A stretch of DNA of 11,224 nt from Bacteroidota bacterium (lineage in GTDB: Bacteria; Bacteroidota; Bacteroidia; Flavobacteriales; Flavobacteriaceae). The stretch is from the NCBI GenBank assembly GCA_947468985.1, contig CANINJ010000041.1:1-11224 (forward strand), read 5' to 3'. Below are positions 1 to 7,020 of the stretch, in pieces. Each line of letters begins with the position of its first letter. Within the stretch, counting starts at the first letter, position 1. The position numbers and the translations under genes were made by a program. Below the pieces are notes generated by a model. That model saw only the letters and a program-made list of their open reading frames with translations. It was not told where the DNA came from and did not search any database.

Positions 1-115
1 CTTCGCTTGCAACTTCTTCAGATTTGTAGGCTGGTGCGCCAAAAAGTTTCTCAAACACTAAATTTGAAACTTCAAGACTTTTGACAGCAATTCCAATATG
101 TTCTATTTTTCTCAT
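1..115 (-). CDS. mce: Methylmalonyl-CoA epimerase, N-terminal part (runs off left edge)
   Basis: Only the first 38 codons are present; the gene starts with ATG at 115-113 and leaves the window at base 1. The peptide begins MRKIEHIGIAVKSLE and continues with VFEKLFGAPAYKSEEV. This matches the opening beta-alpha unit of the vicinal-oxygen-chelate fold in methylmalonyl-CoA epimerases. In that family the His of the IEHIGIAV strand (H6 here) is a metal ligand. The enzyme interconverts (2R)- and (2S)-methylmalonyl-CoA in the cytoplasm, linking propionyl-CoA and succinyl-CoA. The gene is divergent from rbfA across 145 bp. The metal and catalytic residues further along cannot be checked because they lie outside the window. 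A different VOC-family protein is possible but the N-terminus is a close fit. Confidence 0.85.
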   Translation of the reverse strand, partial: MRKIEHIGIAVKSLEVSNLVFEKLFGAPAYKSEEVASE

Positions 116-152
116 TTTATAGTTGATTCGGTTAATCGATTTTTTATTTATT

Positions 153-198
153 CAAAAATAAATAGTAAAATTAGTGCTTTTATTACCAAACAAAGATA
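153..198 (-). promoter_or_regulatory. Candidate -7 boxes for the epimerase gene
   Basis: Reading the minus strand, two exact matches to the Bacteroidota -7 consensus TAnnTTTG lie upstream of the epimerase ATG: TATCTTTG at 198-191 and TATTTTTG at 160-153. They would give leaders of roughly 70 or 33 nt. Neither has a good TTTG -33 partner 17-23 nt upstream; a TTTG at 190-187 is 26 nt from the second box. The second box overlaps an AT-only inverted repeat, TATTTATT (145-152) and AATAAATA (157-164). In DNA this AT-rich a TAnnTTTG match arises by chance about once per kilobase or so, so this is a weak call. Confidence 0.35.
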
Positions 199-220
199 AA
201 AAACTTTATCGCATTGCGAC

Positions 221-256
221 TTTGAAACGCTAGAACTCAAAAAAATTGTATTTTTG
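221..256 (+). promoter_or_regulatory. Promoter of rbfA-permease pair, predicted leaderless
   Basis: TATTTTTG at 249-256 matches the Bacteroidota -7 box TAnnTTTG exactly. A TTTG at 221-224 could be the -33 element, with a slightly long 24-nt spacer. The last G of the -7 box is only 4 nt before the A of the rbfA ATG at 261. Transcription in this phylum usually starts a few nucleotides after the box, so the mRNA would begin at or very near the start codon. The position relative to the gene makes the match more believable than the sequence alone. Confidence 0.6.
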
Positions 257-260
257 CAGT

Positions 261-653
261 ATGGAAACAAATAGACAGAAAAAAATAGGTGGTGTAATTC
301 AAAAAGACTTGGTGGATATTTTGCAAGGTGAAATACGAAAAAATGGAATTTCTAATTTAATTATTTCCGTTTCCAAAGTAATTGTAACTACAGATTTATC
401 AGTTGCAACGGTGCATCTAAGTATTTTTCCTCAAGAAAAAGCATCAGAAACATTGGTCGCAATTCGATCAAATACCAAATTAATCAAACACGATTTATCG
501 CAAAGGGTAAAACTTCAATTGCGAAAAGTGCCAAATTTGACTTTCTTTATCGACGATTCTTTGGATTATATTGAGAAGATTGACAACGCATTGGCATCAA
601 AAGAAAATCCAATTCAAAATCGTGATCTTTTAGAAAAACGAAGAACAACATAA
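261..653 (+). CDS. rbfA: Ribosome-binding factor A
   Basis: This is a 130-residue protein, close to the usual size of RbfA. RbfA is a small KH-fold protein that binds the immature 30S subunit and helps 16S rRNA 5'-end maturation, including in the cold. The sequence shows the family pattern: an N-terminal helix with RQKKIGGVIQKDLVDIL (about residues 5-21), the strand segment VSKVIVTTDLSVATVHLSIF (about 37-56), and the C-terminal LRKVPNLTFFIDDSLDYIEKI (about 87-107). I chose ATG at 261. The frame is open slightly further upstream to a TTG at 246, but that would place the promoter box inside the gene. The next gene starts 1 nt after the stop, so the two are almost certainly cotranscribed. No Shine-Dalgarno sequence is visible. 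Confidence 0.93.
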   Translation: METNRQKKIGGVIQKDLVDILQGEIRKNGISNLIISVSKVIVTTDLSVATVHLSIFPQEKASETLVAIRSNTKLIKHDLSQRVKLQLRKVPNLTFFIDDSLDYIEKIDNALASKENPIQNRDLLEKRRTT

Positions 654-654
654 T

Positions 655-1854
655 TTGAATTTCCCTTTTTACATAGCCAAACGCTACCTGAAAAGTGCCA
701 ATAAAAACAATGCAATTAACATTATTAATGGCATTGCTTCACTTGGAATTATACTTAGTTCGATGGTTTTGTTTGTGGTTTTATCCATTTTTAGTGGCTT
801 AGTAAATTTTAGTTTGTCGTTCAGCAATGACTTTGATCCCGACTTAAAAATTAGTAGTACTTTAGGAAAATCCTATACTATTTCACCGCAACAAGAAAAA
901 GAAATCAAGTCTATTGATGGCGTTGCCTCTTTTAGTAAAATAATTGAGGAACGAGTGCTTTTTATGTTTGATGGGAAAGAACAATTTACCTATTTGAAAG
1001 GTGTTGACGCTTCTTTTTTAAAGGTTAGCAATATTAAAAAAAGTCTTTTTAACGGACAATGGCTAAGCCCAAAAACATCGCAAGTTGTCGTAGGTTACGG
1101 AATTTCGCAAAAATTATCGTTAGGAATATTTGATTTTAATAATGCTTTTGAAGTATTTGCTCCAAAACCAGGAAAGGGAAACATAGAAAATCCTGATGAT
1201 GCCTTCACTAAAATCGGATTAATTCCGGTTGGTATTTATGCCGTTAGCGAAGATTTGGATTCTAAATATGTATTTTCAGATATTGAATTGGCACGTGAAT
1301 TACTCGGTTTTCAGCCCAATCAAATTACTACTTTAGAACTAAAACTGAAGCCTAATGCTAACGAAAATCGAATAAAGGAACAACTACAAACTATTTTTAA
1401 TAACAAAATCACCATTAAGAATAGGGCACAATTAAATGATGCATTGTATAAAATGTTGAACACTGAAAATACCGCTATTTATTTATTATTTACGCTCGTT
1501 ATAATTCTGACATTATTCACGCTTGCAGGTGCTATTATCATGATGATTTTAGACAAACGAGGAAATCTTAAAACGCTTTACAATCTGGGAACAGAAGTAA
1601 AAGATTTAAGAAAAATATTCTTGCTACAAGGAACTTTGTTAAGTGTTTTGGGAGGCGTTTTGGGACTTGTTTTAGGAATTATTATGGTTTTAATTCAGCA
1701 GCAATTTGAAGTAATTATGATTACGCCTTCTCTAGCATATCCTGTGGCGTTCTTATTCAAAAATGTGCTAATTGTATTGACAACTATAATTTCATTAGGT
1801 TTTATAGCTTCGTTGATTGCGAGTAGTCGGGTAAGTAAAAATTTATTGGAATAA
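655..1854 (+). CDS. LolC/LolE-like (FtsX-fold) ABC transporter permease, TTG start
   Basis: This 399-residue membrane protein has the layout of the LolC/LolE and MacB permease superfamily. It has one N-terminal membrane helix (about residues 24-48), a large periplasmic domain (about 55-270), and three C-terminal helices (about 275-299, 321-347, 366-391) forming the FtsX domain. The segment DKRGNLKTLYNLGTEVKDL (300-318) is the cytoplasmic loop that would contact the ATPase. Relatives extract lipoproteins or export lipids and peptides, but the substrate here cannot be read from sequence and no ATPase gene is adjacent. The TTG at 655 is the only usable start. The frame has a stop at 631-633 with no ATG, GTG or TTG between, and the next Met (residue 37) lies inside the first helix. 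The start is 1 nt after the rbfA stop, indicating translational coupling. Confidence 0.85.
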   Translation: MNFPFYIAKRYLKSANKNNAINIINGIASLGIILSSMVLFVVLSIFSGLVNFSLSFSNDFDPDLKISSTLGKSYTISPQQEKEIKSIDGVASFSKIIEERVLFMFDGKEQFTYLKGVDASFLKVSNIKKSLFNGQWLSPKTSQVVVGYGISQKLSLGIFDFNNAFEVFAPKPGKGNIENPDDAFTKIGLIPVGIYAVSEDLDSKYVFSDIELARELLGFQPNQITTLELKLKPNANENRIKEQLQTIFNNKITIKNRAQLNDALYKMLNTENTAIYLLFTLVIILTLFTLAGAIIMMILDKRGNLKTLYNLGTEVKDLRKIFLLQGTLLSVLGGVLGLVLGIIMVLIQQQFEVIMITPSLAYPVAFLFKNVLIVLTTIISLGFIASLIASSRVSKNLLE

Positions 1855-1922
1855 GTGTCAAACCTTGTCGAAGTTATGATAATACCATTTTATAAGAATG
1901 TATAACCAGAATTCATTTTTCA

Positions 1923-1949
1923 ATTTCATATAGAAATCAATTATTTTTT
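1923..1949 (+). terminator. Weak possible terminator after the permease gene
   Basis: In the convergent gap between the permease and murI stops, ATTTC (1923-1927) can pair with GAAAT (1933-1937) around a 5-nt loop. A T-rich run at 1944-1949 follows. The stem is short and AT-rich, so it is a poor intrinsic terminator. I list it only because some transcription end is expected between these convergent genes and nothing better is visible. Confidence 0.2.
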
Positions 1950-1974
1950 CGTTTTAATTAGAATTTCTTCTCTT

Positions 1975-2751
1975 CTAAAATTGCCGTTCAATTACAGTAT
2001 ATTTATTTTCTAAAATCTCGGAAAGGACTTTTGGATTGCCATTTGTATAAAATAGAGCATTGCTTTTTTGGATTTTAGAAATCCCAATTTTATCTTTTAA
2101 TACCGCTAGTGTTTGCTTTGCAACAGCTTCTCCAGAGTCAATAATTTGAATATGATTTGGAAGTATTTTTTTAATTTTAGGAATTAAATAGGGGTAATGA
2201 CTGCATCCTAAAACTAAGTAATCGATATTTTTTTCAATCATTGGAGTAATATACGAATGCAATAATTTGTCCATTTCGGAGGAATCAATTGCACCACTTT
2301 CTATTAATTCAACAAGTCCGTGCCCAATTTGTTCAACAATAGTAGTGTCTTGATATAATTCCACTGTTTTATTAAACAATTCACTACTCAAAGTTCCTTT
2401 GGTAGCTAAAATCCCTATTGTTTGTGTTTTTGAGTTGTGAGCAGCTGGTTTTATTGCAGGTTCAATTCCTATAAAAGGAATGTCATACGTTGCTCTAAGT
2501 TCTTTAATTGCATTTGTAGTTGCCGTATTACAAGCCACTACGATTATTTTGCAATTGAGTTCTAATAATAATTCGGTGTTTTTTTTACTTAATGCAATAA
2601 TTTCCTCTTTTGACTTTTTGCCGTAAGGTGCATTTTTACTATCTGCAAGATAAATAGTATTTTCATTAGGCATTAACTCGTGAATAGCTTTCCAAATGGA
2701 AGTGCCACCAATACCTGAATCAAACAAGCCGATAGGATAATTGTTATTCAT
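1975..2751 (-). CDS. murI: Glutamate racemase
   Basis: This 258-residue protein has the normal length for MurI, the cofactor-independent enzyme that converts L-glutamate to D-glutamate for peptidoglycan. The sequence shows GLFDSGIGG (catalytic-region Asp D11), YLADSKNAPYG (about 34-44), VACNTATTNA with the first catalytic Cys (C74), and LGCSHYPYL with the second catalytic Cys and neighbouring His (C183, H185). This is the standard two-cysteine arrangement of the racemase pseudo-dimer fold. The start is ATG at 2751. It is the last gene of the minus-strand envelope block, separated from the short ompH gene by a strong terminator hairpin, and has its own -7 box immediately before the ATG. It therefore probably forms its own transcript, possibly with some read-through from upstream. 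Confidence 0.95.
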   Translation of the reverse strand: MNNNYPIGLFDSGIGGTSIWKAIHELMPNENTIYLADSKNAPYGKKSKEEIIALSKKNTELLLELNCKIIVVACNTATTNAIKELRATYDIPFIGIEPAIKPAAHNSKTQTIGILATKGTLSSELFNKTVELYQDTTIVEQIGHGLVELIESGAIDSSEMDKLLHSYITPMIEKNIDYLVLGCSHYPYLIPKIKKILPNHIQIIDSGEAVAKQTLAVLKDKIGISKIQKSNALFYTNGNPKVLSEILENKYTVIERQF

Positions 2752-2756
2752 AGAAA

Positions 2757-2764
2757 CAAATGTA
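2757..2764 (-). promoter_or_regulatory. murI -7 box, joined to the upstream terminator
   Basis: Minus-strand TACATTTG at 2764-2757 matches TAnnTTTG exactly. Its G is 5 nt before the A of the murI ATG at 2751, so the transcript would begin at or within a few bases of the start codon. The first T of the box is also the last base of the T-run of the preceding terminator. No TTTG occurs at the usual 17-23 nt upstream; the nearest, in the hairpin loop at 2781-2778, is only 13 nt away. Confidence 0.45.
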
Positions 2765-2794
2765 AAAAAAAACTGCTCAAATTTTGAGCAGTTT
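2764..2794 (-). terminator. Intrinsic terminator of the porG-uppS-bamA-ompH-ompH unit
   Basis: Reading the minus strand after the short ompH stop, AAACTGCTC (2794-2786) pairs with GAGCAGTTT (2778-2770). The stem encloses a 7-nt loop (2785-2779) and leads into an uninterrupted T-run (2772-2764). The GC-containing core CTGCTC/GAGCAG and the T-run make this the clearest rho-independent terminator in the window. On the plus strand only four T's follow the stem, so it mainly serves minus-strand transcripts. Confidence 0.88.
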
Positions 2795-2818
2795 TAAATA
2801 TTTATTTGAAGTTTTAGA

Positions 2819-3319
2819 TTAAAAACCTAATTCTTTTTTTACGTCAACAGTTAAATTTGGACCATCTGCTAATAAAAGACTTTCTGAATTCAACACATAT
2901 TGAAATCCTTTAGCTTTACCAACTTTTTGAATTGCAGCTTTAATTTTTTCCTGAATAGGTTTCATTAAATCAGATTCTTTAGTTTGTAATTCTTTCTGTG
3001 CAGTTTGACCGTATTCTTGAATTCTTTTTTCCATATCTTGAACTTCTTTTTGACGTTCGATATTCATTTTTTCAGATACAGTAGCTACTTCACCTTCGTA
3101 TTTTTTTAATTTTGCTTGGTATTCTTCACCCATTGTTTTATAAACAGCTTGGTATTCAACGCTCAATTTTTCTAATTGTTTTTGAGCCTCTAAAATTGCA
3201 GGCATTTTTGTCATTAATTCACTTACATCTACATGTGCAGTTTTTGTTTGTGCAGAAACTTGGTTTGCTCCTAAGAAAAAGATTGTAGCTATTAATAAGC
3301 ATTTTAATTGTTTCATCAT
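2819..3319 (-). CDS. Skp/OmpH-like periplasmic chaperone, short paralogue
   Basis: This 166-residue exported protein has a signal peptide (about residues 1-23, hydrophobic core LLIATIFFLGA) ending VSA before Q24. The mature part begins with the strand KTAHVDVSELM. A long charged coiled-coil region follows (about 45-125), then the closing segment KGFQYVLNSESLLLADG (about 136-152). This is the OmpH/Skp pattern: a small trimerisation body with helical arms that hold unfolded outer-membrane proteins in the periplasm. It is the last gene before the terminator, 28 nt after the longer paralogue, and its position behind bamA supports a role in outer-membrane protein assembly. The start may be either of two adjacent ATGs (3319 or 3316). 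The client proteins are not known from sequence. Confidence 0.88.
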   Translation of the reverse strand: MMKQLKCLLIATIFFLGANQVSAQTKTAHVDVSELMTKMPAILEAQKQLEKLSVEYQAVYKTMGEEYQAKLKKYEGEVATVSEKMNIERQKEVQDMEKRIQEYGQTAQKELQTKESDLMKPIQEKIKAAIQKVGKAKGFQYVLNSESLLLADGPNLTVDVKKELGF

Positions 3320-3347
3320 TTTTAGTATTAATTATTAATTATTGGTT

Positions 3348-4310
3348 TTACTTTGTTTTATTTTCTTTTAACTTTTCTTCTTTAGCTTTTTTTGCAGCCT
3401 CTCTATCTTCTAAAATTTTCTTTTTTCTATCTTCAACTGCTTTTTTTCTATCTTCTAAAATTTTTGTTCTAAGAACTGCTGCGGCTTCTTTTGCAGTGTT
3501 GTTATCAACTTTAGGAATTGCCTTTGTGCTTGAAGAATCCTTTGCAGTAATCGTGCCATTTTTCTTAGCTTCTTTTTCTGCTATTGCTTTTTTTCTATTT
3601 TCCTCAGTAGTTTTTTTCTTTTCCTCAGCTGCAGCTTTTTTATCTTTTGCTAATTGTTCTCTTGCTAATTTTTTGTCATCAAGAATTTTTTGTCTTTCAA
3701 CCATTCCTGGATTTTCCTTAATAAAATCTTCTGTGGCGTCTTTTTCTTCTTCTAATTTGATTTGTTTTTTGGTCATTTGCTCTCGTTTTTCGGCTCTGTT
3801 TAAAACCCTTAAAACTTGATCACTAATATCAAATCTTTTAGATGCGAAAAGCATTGTCATATCTGATGATTTGTCAAAAATAAAATCATATTTTTTAGCT
3901 TCAGAAATATCTTGTACTATTGTAAATATTTGATCTTGAATTGGCTTTGTTAATACTGATTTTTGAATAATCAAATCTCCAGTAGGTCCAAATCTTTTCT
4001 GATTGTATTCTAATAATTCGTTTTCTTGAAATGAAATTTCTTCTTGTTTCTCGTCAATAAGTTCTTTTGTCAACAAAACTTGCTCCGTTTTTAAAGCGTC
4101 TTTAAGTTTTGTAATATCATTTTTTTTGGTTTCAATTTCTTGCTTCCATTTTTGAGCCTTTTGTTCTAATTGTCCTTTTGCATCGGCATAGTTAGGAACA
4201 TTTTGTAAAATATACTCCATATCAATGTATCCAATTTTAACTCCTTTTGCTTGACCAAAAGAAAAAGAAGAAATTAGAATCGTCAAAATTAATAAAATTT
4301 GTTTTCTCAT
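3348..4310 (-). CDS. Skp/OmpH-like protein with a long charged C-terminal tail
   Basis: This 320-residue exported protein has a signal peptide (about residues 1-19) ending SFSFG before Q20. Residues about 24-170 form an OmpH/Skp domain. It starts with KGVKIGYIDMEYIL, has a coiled-coil arm rich in Lys, Glu and Gln (about 45-105), and closes with YDFIFDKSSDMTMLFAS. Residues about 171-320 are an extra, highly charged Lys/Glu/Ala tail with related units ILDDKKLA (209-216), ILEDRKKA (284-291) and ILEDREAA (299-306). A low-complexity Ser/Thr/Asn linker lies near 252-273. Classical Skp is about 160 residues, so the tail nearly doubles it. The gene is 30 nt downstream of bamA and 28 nt upstream of the short paralogue. 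It is probably a chaperone for Bam substrates; the tail function is unknown. Confidence 0.86.
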   Translation of the reverse strand: MRKQILLILTILISSFSFGQAKGVKIGYIDMEYILQNVPNYADAKGQLEQKAQKWKQEIETKKNDITKLKDALKTEQVLLTKELIDEKQEEISFQENELLEYNQKRFGPTGDLIIQKSVLTKPIQDQIFTIVQDISEAKKYDFIFDKSSDMTMLFASKRFDISDQVLRVLNRAEKREQMTKKQIKLEEEKDATEDFIKENPGMVERQKILDDKKLAREQLAKDKKAAAEEKKKTTEENRKKAIAEKEAKKNGTITAKDSSSTKAIPKVDNNTAKEAAAVLRTKILEDRKKAVEDRKKKILEDREAAKKAKEEKLKENKTK

Positions 4311-4340
4311 AACTTATTTATTAGAAAATTAATAACTCAA

Positions 4341-7013
4341 TTAAAATTGTTGCCCAATAATAAAATGCGTTTCCCAACCATTTGGTTTTGTTAATCCTTG
4401 AATTGGCAGGGCATCAAATCCGTAACCAAAATCAATTCCTAATAATCCAAATGCGGGCATAAATACTCTCAAACCAAATCCAGCCGAACGTTGCAATACA
4501 AATGGATTATAGTTTTTAAACGAATCATAAGCTGCTCCACCTTCAAGAAATGTAAGGGCATAAATTGATGCTGCCGATTTCAATGTCAATGGGTATCTTA
4601 ATTCCAATGAAAATTTATTATAAACTGTTGCCCCATTTTGAGCTCCTTTACTATCTGTTGGTGTTAGCGATTGATTAGGGTAACCTCTTAAACCAATTAC
4701 TTCACGTCCATCTAATGCAAAATTAGCCAATCCATCTCCGCCTACAAAAAATCTTTCAAAAGGCACTAATCCTCTATCTTTATTATACGAACCTAGGAAC
4801 CCAAATTCACCTAAAGAACGAAGAACTAATTTACCATAAATTTTTGTAAACCAATCCGCTTTGAATTTTATTTTATAATATTCTAACCAATTAAATTTTT
4901 TCTGATCTACTTTTGATTGATCAGCATCAGCATTTGCAGCATCTGACAAAACTAATACGCTTAATCCATTGATTATCTCTGTTTGAACAAATTGTCCAGT
5001 TCCAACCCAATTGTCATTGGCGTCAAAATACCCTTCTCCTGTATTTGTTAGTTTATACGCTTCCTCATTTCCTAAATTTGCATAATCAACCTTGTTAAAT
5101 AATGAATATGGGGGCGTGAATTTAGCCGAAACACTAAATTCCGATCCATAAGTTGGGAAAATTGGGTTTACACCCTTGTTATTTCTACTTAATCCAACGG
5201 TGTAAGCTAAGTTACGCGATGATCCGTTTCCAAAAGTAAACAATCCAGTATTGTAATTGTTCAAGTCATAATATTGAAAGCTAATTGCATTGGAAAGAAT
5301 AAATGAATCATCTGGCACTGTCAATCTTTTTGCCAATCCTATAGATGCCGAAAGAATGTTAAAACTCTTGCTTTTATCAACCGATCCCGTACTGTAATTA
5401 TTCAAAAATTGTTTGCTATAAGACAGCGAAGTGCTAAATTGTACCGGTTTTTTTCCTCCAAACCAAGGCTCTGAAAACGACAAACTATAAGTTTGAAAAT
5501 AAGTACTCCCTTGTAATCTTAAAGATACTTTTTGTCCGTCACCCATTGGTAAAGGTTTGTAAGCGTTTTTGTTGAAAATATTTCTCATTGAGAAATTGTT
5601 GAATGACAATCCTAATGTTCCAATGAAACCACCTCCGCCATAACCACCTTGAAGTTCAATTTGACTGGATCCTTTTTCAACTAAGTTGTATTCAATGTCA
5701 ACTGTTCCTGCAGAAGAATCTACATTTTTAAATTTTGGATCAATAGCTTCTGGATCAAAAAATCCTAATTGTCCAATTTCACGAATGGTTCGTACTAAGT
5801 CATCTTTACTGTATTTTTCGCCTGGTTTTGTGCGTAATTCACGGTAAATTACTTCGTCGTTTGTTTTGTCATTTCCAACAACTGTAATCTTATTAAAATA
5901 GGCAATTGGACCCTCAGTTACTCTAATTTCAAAATCAATGGTGTCATTTGCAGTTTTTACTTCTACTGCATTGATATTTGAAAATAAGTATCCACTGTTT
6001 TGATATAAATTGGTAATATCTTCTCCGTCTGGTTTTGATTTATCAGCAATTCGTTTTTCAAGTAAAACGCCATTATATACATCTCCTTTTTTAACGCCTA
6101 ATATACTTCTCAAACCTTGATCAGAATATACAGTATTTCCTAAAAACTTAATATCTCCAAAGTAATATTTATTTCCTTCTTCGATATTTACATTAATGGT
6201 TAAGTCATTATTAGCCTTATTAAAAATCACACTATCAGAAACTATTCTTGCGTCACGAAACCCTTTTTCTTTATATTTATCAATAATTTTTACTAAATCA
6301 GCTTTGTATTTTTCTTTGATAAATTTTGAAGCTTTTAATATTCTGATGGGATTTCTTTGTTTTGTATCAGGCATTGCGCTTCGTAGTTTTGAAGCCGTAA
6401 ACTTAGAATTTCCAATAAAGTTTATTGCATTAATTTTAATTTTATTGCCTTTATCAATTGCAATAACCAATTTTACTCTATTAGTTTCAGTAGTGTCAAT
6501 AATGGTATTTATAGCAACTTTTGTATTGTAATAACCGTCTTTTTTATACTTATTTTCAATATAATTTTTTGTAGTTGTCAATAAGTTTTCATTCACCACT
6601 TTTCCAGCAGTCAATCCATTATCTTTTATAAGTTCCTCAATTTTACCTTTTTTAATTCCTGTGAATTTTACATTGGTAAGTTTTGGCAATTCATTGATGT
6701 TTAATTCTAAAAAGATGCTATCGCCTTTTATTTGATTTACATAAAAATCAATTTCTCCAAACAAACCTAATTTGCCTAATTTCTTAATGGCATTACTAAT
6801 TTCTTCTCCTGGAACCGTAATGTTTTGACCTTTTTCAAGTCCAGCAAACGTAACTACAGTTTGCTTATTAAAGCTAATTTTTCCAGTAACATCAACGTCT
6901 GCTAAGATGTACTTTTTACCTTGGTCAAATGGAACCCTATCTTGCGCTGCTATCTGTGTAACACTTCCGAATATTATAATCGTAAAGAATAATTGTATGC
7001 TTTTATTTAACAC
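4341..7013 (-). CDS. bamA: BamA, outer-membrane protein assembly factor (Omp85)
   Basis: The protein has 890 residues from a GTG start at 7013. It is the outer-membrane core of the BAM complex, which inserts beta-barrel proteins. A signal peptide (about 1-23, hydrophobic core IQLFFTIIIFGSV, ending IAA before Q24) is followed by five POTRA repeats (about 36-112, 113-190, 192-283, 284-373, 374-447) and a 16-strand-type barrel to the C-terminus. The barrel carries the Omp85 loop-6 motif LRGY (about 775-778) and ends in HFIIGQQF, a C-terminal Phe beta-signal. I chose GTG because it lies 7 nt after the uppS stop and gives a compact Sec signal peptide. The ATGs at 7124 and 7088 would overlap uppS by 104 or 68 nt and put a long polar stretch before the hydrophobic core. 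Neighbours uppS upstream and two Skp-like genes downstream fit one envelope operon. Confidence 0.95.
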   Translation of the reverse strand: MLNKSIQLFFTIIIFGSVTQIAAQDRVPFDQGKKYILADVDVTGKISFNKQTVVTFAGLEKGQNITVPGEEISNAIKKLGKLGLFGEIDFYVNQIKGDSIFLELNINELPKLTNVKFTGIKKGKIEELIKDNGLTAGKVVNENLLTTTKNYIENKYKKDGYYNTKVAINTIIDTTETNRVKLVIAIDKGNKIKINAINFIGNSKFTASKLRSAMPDTKQRNPIRILKASKFIKEKYKADLVKIIDKYKEKGFRDARIVSDSVIFNKANNDLTINVNIEEGNKYYFGDIKFLGNTVYSDQGLRSILGVKKGDVYNGVLLEKRIADKSKPDGEDITNLYQNSGYLFSNINAVEVKTANDTIDFEIRVTEGPIAYFNKITVVGNDKTNDEVIYRELRTKPGEKYSKDDLVRTIREIGQLGFFDPEAIDPKFKNVDSSAGTVDIEYNLVEKGSSQIELQGGYGGGGFIGTLGLSFNNFSMRNIFNKNAYKPLPMGDGQKVSLRLQGSTYFQTYSLSFSEPWFGGKKPVQFSTSLSYSKQFLNNYSTGSVDKSKSFNILSASIGLAKRLTVPDDSFILSNAISFQYYDLNNYNTGLFTFGNGSSRNLAYTVGLSRNNKGVNPIFPTYGSEFSVSAKFTPPYSLFNKVDYANLGNEEAYKLTNTGEGYFDANDNWVGTGQFVQTEIINGLSVLVLSDAANADADQSKVDQKKFNWLEYYKIKFKADWFTKIYGKLVLRSLGEFGFLGSYNKDRGLVPFERFFVGGDGLANFALDGREVIGLRGYPNQSLTPTDSKGAQNGATVYNKFSLELRYPLTLKSAASIYALTFLEGGAAYDSFKNYNPFVLQRSAGFGLRVFMPAFGLLGIDFGYGFDALPIQGLTKPNGWETHFIIGQQF

Positions 7014-7020
7014 TAATAAT

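Noticed and set aside
246..260. Upstream TTG start extending rbfA by five residues
   Set aside because: The added codons coincide with the TAnnTTTG promoter box, and the ATG at 261 gives the usual RbfA N-terminus.
3496..3819. Plus-strand open frame of about 107 codons, rich in Phe, Ser and Leu
   Set aside because: It is the antisense of the Lys/Glu/Ala-rich tail of the long Skp-like gene. Its Phe/Leu/Ser composition is what complementing AAA/GAA/GCA codons gives, so it is a shadow, not a membrane protein gene.
2819..4310. Recent tandem duplication of the two ompH genes
   Set aside because: Both encode Skp-like domains, but the proteins are clearly diverged in sequence and length, so this is an old paralogue pair rather than a recent repeat.
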